Shown piece by piece: positions 45,756 through 47,210 of a stretch of DNA of 47,210 nt. A program made the translations under genes and the position numbers. This DNA is from Coemansia sp. RSA 922 (Eukaryota; Kickxellomycota; Kickxellomycetes; Kickxellales; Kickxellaceae), in contig JANBQS010000043.1 of the NCBI GenBank assembly GCA_027577415.1, positions 1 to 47,210 of the forward strand, read 5' to 3'. Within the stretch, counting starts at the first letter, position 1; every line of letters begins with the position of its first letter. The notes under the pieces were generated by a model that did no database searches, was not told where the DNA came from, and saw nothing but the letters and a program-made list of their open reading frames with translations.

Positions 45756-46172
45756 TCATGCAGCCTGAACAGCAGTAGGGGGATCAAATTTCACCCACCT
45801 TTTAAGCTCCTCCTCAGTTTCAGGCCATATTAAATTAAATTGGCCTATTCCAGCATCTCTAACTTTAATGAGCACTTCAATAATTTTTCCATCTGGCTCA
45901 AGTATAGGCTTATTGTCAGCTAGCCTGATTGCTACAACAGTATTAGGAGCATAAGGCCTATTGAAGAATCCTGGAGCAAGAAATGTCACTTTTACTTTAA
46001 GTACATCCAGAGTTGGGCCAACATAGATATCTTCAAGTACTTTCATAGCCTTGTTATAATCATCATCATTATTAAAACAAAATGCAATATGATTAAGCCC
46101 AAGGATGGTTCGTTGCTCTTGACCAATTATATATTCAAAGAACTTACCATTAATATAATCATTGTTTTCCAT
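45756..46172 (-). CDS. Orphan protein, 138 aa
   Basis: Unrecognised. I prefer the ATG at 46172 (MENNDYING). On the minus strand a TATA-like GGTATAAG (46308-46315) lies about 137 bp upstream, followed by a pyrimidine-rich leader, as in the other island genes. An in-frame ATG at 46421 would add 83 residues, including a hydrophobic stretch, but it is upstream of that TATA element. The 138 residues look globular: LNHIAFCFNN, a helix DYNKAMKVLEDIYVG, strands LKVKVTFLA and TVVAIRLA, EVLIKVRD, and a final helix PETEEELKRWVKF. No signal peptide exists in the short form. Neighbour to the telomere-like tract. Confidence 0.6.
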   Translation of the reverse strand: MENNDYINGKFFEYIIGQEQRTILGLNHIAFCFNNDDDYNKAMKVLEDIYVGPTLDVLKVKVTFLAPGFFNRPYAPNTVVAIRLADNKPILEPDGKIIEVLIKVRDAGIGQFNLIWPETEEELKRWVKFDPPTAVQAA

Positions 46173-46880
46173 TAGGCAGTAGTGGTTTAGACGTTGTGTA
46201 TCTAGGAGTAGTTGGCTAGAGCTATAGTGAGAAAGGGCTGTTGGCAATGTCAAGTAGAGGTAAAGAATAATGATGGGAATGAGGAGTAATGTAAATTTTG
46301 TCTGGTTCTTATACCTCTTGCCTACAAGTTGGCTTGCCCATTTTGTGTCTAATTCCAAGCAAGAATGCAACTGTGTATATACAGATTCAGATATCCAATC
46401 AACACTTGGTTGGCTTTCCACTGTTGGCTGTCAGTATGATATTTGTCAGCTGATTCTCTTTAGCCCAAAGAACATGATGTCATGAGATTCTAATTGCACC
46501 AACATAAATAGCTCAAAAAGTGGGGATGACGTAGAGACAACCAATCAGAATAGCCAAATTTCTTTTCTCTTCACCACCTTCAATCAACAGCAATATATTT
46601 TTTCAGGTGATCTCCTTTTGACAAAGAGCACTGAGACTTGAAAAATATGCAGCCTCCCAATTTTCTGCTCAAAAAAATTGGGGATGGGAAGGCAACATCC
46701 TTTATGACATCATCCCATTTCTTTCTACAATTAGCAAGCACCAAAGCTGAAGGTTTTTGTCCTATTCAAAGAGCAGATACTCTATATGTTTTCCACCTAT
46801 GTACTAGCTGTTCAGCCCTAGCAACTACAACAATTTTGTCAGATAATGTAACATATAGCAAAGTTGTTCCAGCAATGATC
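46173..46880. other. Orphan promoter and subterminal stretch
   Basis: Includes the orphan's promoter, then AT-rich DNA. A plus-strand frame from an ATG at 46647 to a stop at 46881-46883 (78 residues with a Cys-poor, Ser/Thr-rich sequence) has no motif; its stop codon is the first base triplet of the terminal repeat tract, so it is probably chance. Confidence 0.4.
46308..46315 (-). promoter_or_regulatory. TATA-like element of the 46-kb orphan
   Basis: GGTATAAG in the minus sense, about 137 bp before the ATG at 46172. Confidence 0.5.
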
Positions 46881-47210
46881 TAGAGAGAGGGTTAGAAGAG
46901 GGGGTTGAGAAGAAGAGAGAGGGGGTTAGAAGAGGGGGTTAGAAGAGGGTTAGAGAGGGGGTTAGAAGAGAGAAGAGAGGTTAGAGAGGTTAGAGAGAGA
47001 GGTTAGAAGAGGGTTAGAGTTAGAGAGAAGAGAGAGAGAGAGGGTTAGAAGAGAGAGAGAGGGTTAGAGAGAGAGAGGGGGTTAGAAGGGTTAGAAGAGA
47101 GAGAGGGTTTTAGAGAGGGGGTTAGAGAAGAGAGAGAGAGAGAGAGAGGGTTAGAAAGAGAGAGAGGGTTAGAAAGAGAGAGAGAGGGGGGAGAGAGGGT
47201 TAGAAGAGAG
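46881..47210 (+). repeat. Cytosine-free TTAG-purine repeat tract (telomere-like)
   Basis: 330 nt up to the window end contain no C. About 19 units begin TTAG (one TTTTAG, plus one variant TTGAG) and continue with variable (A)GAG runs, usually ending in GG to GGGGG, so that GGGTTAGA and GGTTAGA recur at irregular spacing of 6-31 nt. This is not a simple (TTAGGG)n array, but the G-rich strand runs 5'-3' toward the right edge, as it does at a right-hand chromosome end. It may be subtelomeric, an imprecise telomerase product, or a purine minisatellite. Confidence 0.8.

Noticed and set aside
46173..46421. 83-residue N-terminal extension with a hydrophobic segment on the 46-kb orphan
   Set aside because: The extension starts upstream of a TATA-like element that fits the internal ATG; its hydrophobic part comes from a pyrimidine-rich leader.

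Overview
The window looks like nuclear DNA from a compact, intron-poor, early-diverging filamentous fungus. The evidence is a Cdc3/AspB-type septin, a GPCR fused to an RGS domain, a Dma1-type FHA-RING ligase, a GH18 chitinase, a sterol/diacylglycerol acyltransferase, the spliceosome factor Prp6, the ribosome-assembly helicase Spb4, an Msn5-type exportin and a FunK1-type kinase remnant. Only the septin clearly has an intron. The intron poverty and gene content would suit Kickxellomycotina (Coemansia or Linderina relatives), but that placement is inference. No bacterial, viral or intact transposon genes were recognised.

The DNA alternates between two compartments. Dense blocks of housekeeping genes, often convergent with 20-100 bp between stop codons or divergent across about 200-400 bp, occupy about 2.5-11.4 kb (septin, HAD hydrolase, unknown protein, phosphopantetheine adenylyltransferase, acyltransferase, Prm10-like transporter), 16.1-29.8 kb (chitinase, exportin, Spb4, Tim17-family protein, P-type ATPase) and 32.6-45.2 kb (5'-nucleotidase-like enzyme, small type I membrane protein, GPCR-RGS, Dma1, Prp6, Csc1-like channel). 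Gene-poor, AT-rich islands lie at 1-2.5, 11.4-16.1, 29.8-32.6 and 45.2-47.2 kb. They hold short orphan genes, each with a good TATA box 80-145 bp before the ATG, as well as local tandem repeats, palindromes and a decayed kinase.

The most striking element is at 11.9-14.05 kb: five same-strand micro-genes of about 31-52 codons. Each encodes almost nothing but one zinc finger with the invariant core C-x2-C-x12-H and an aromatic residue four positions after the second Cys, while the fourth ligand varies (His or Cys at different spacing). Each has its own TATA box, and at least two share exact 15-18 bp blocks in matching promoter positions, so the array appears to have arisen by tandem duplication. 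Two other island orphans (15.7 and 31.8 kb) share a faint common layout.

The right edge is a 330-nt tract with no C at all on the + strand. It is built from TTAG followed by variable purine runs, resembling a degenerate telomere-type repeat oriented as expected for a right chromosome end. No tRNA, rRNA or CRISPR array was found by eye.
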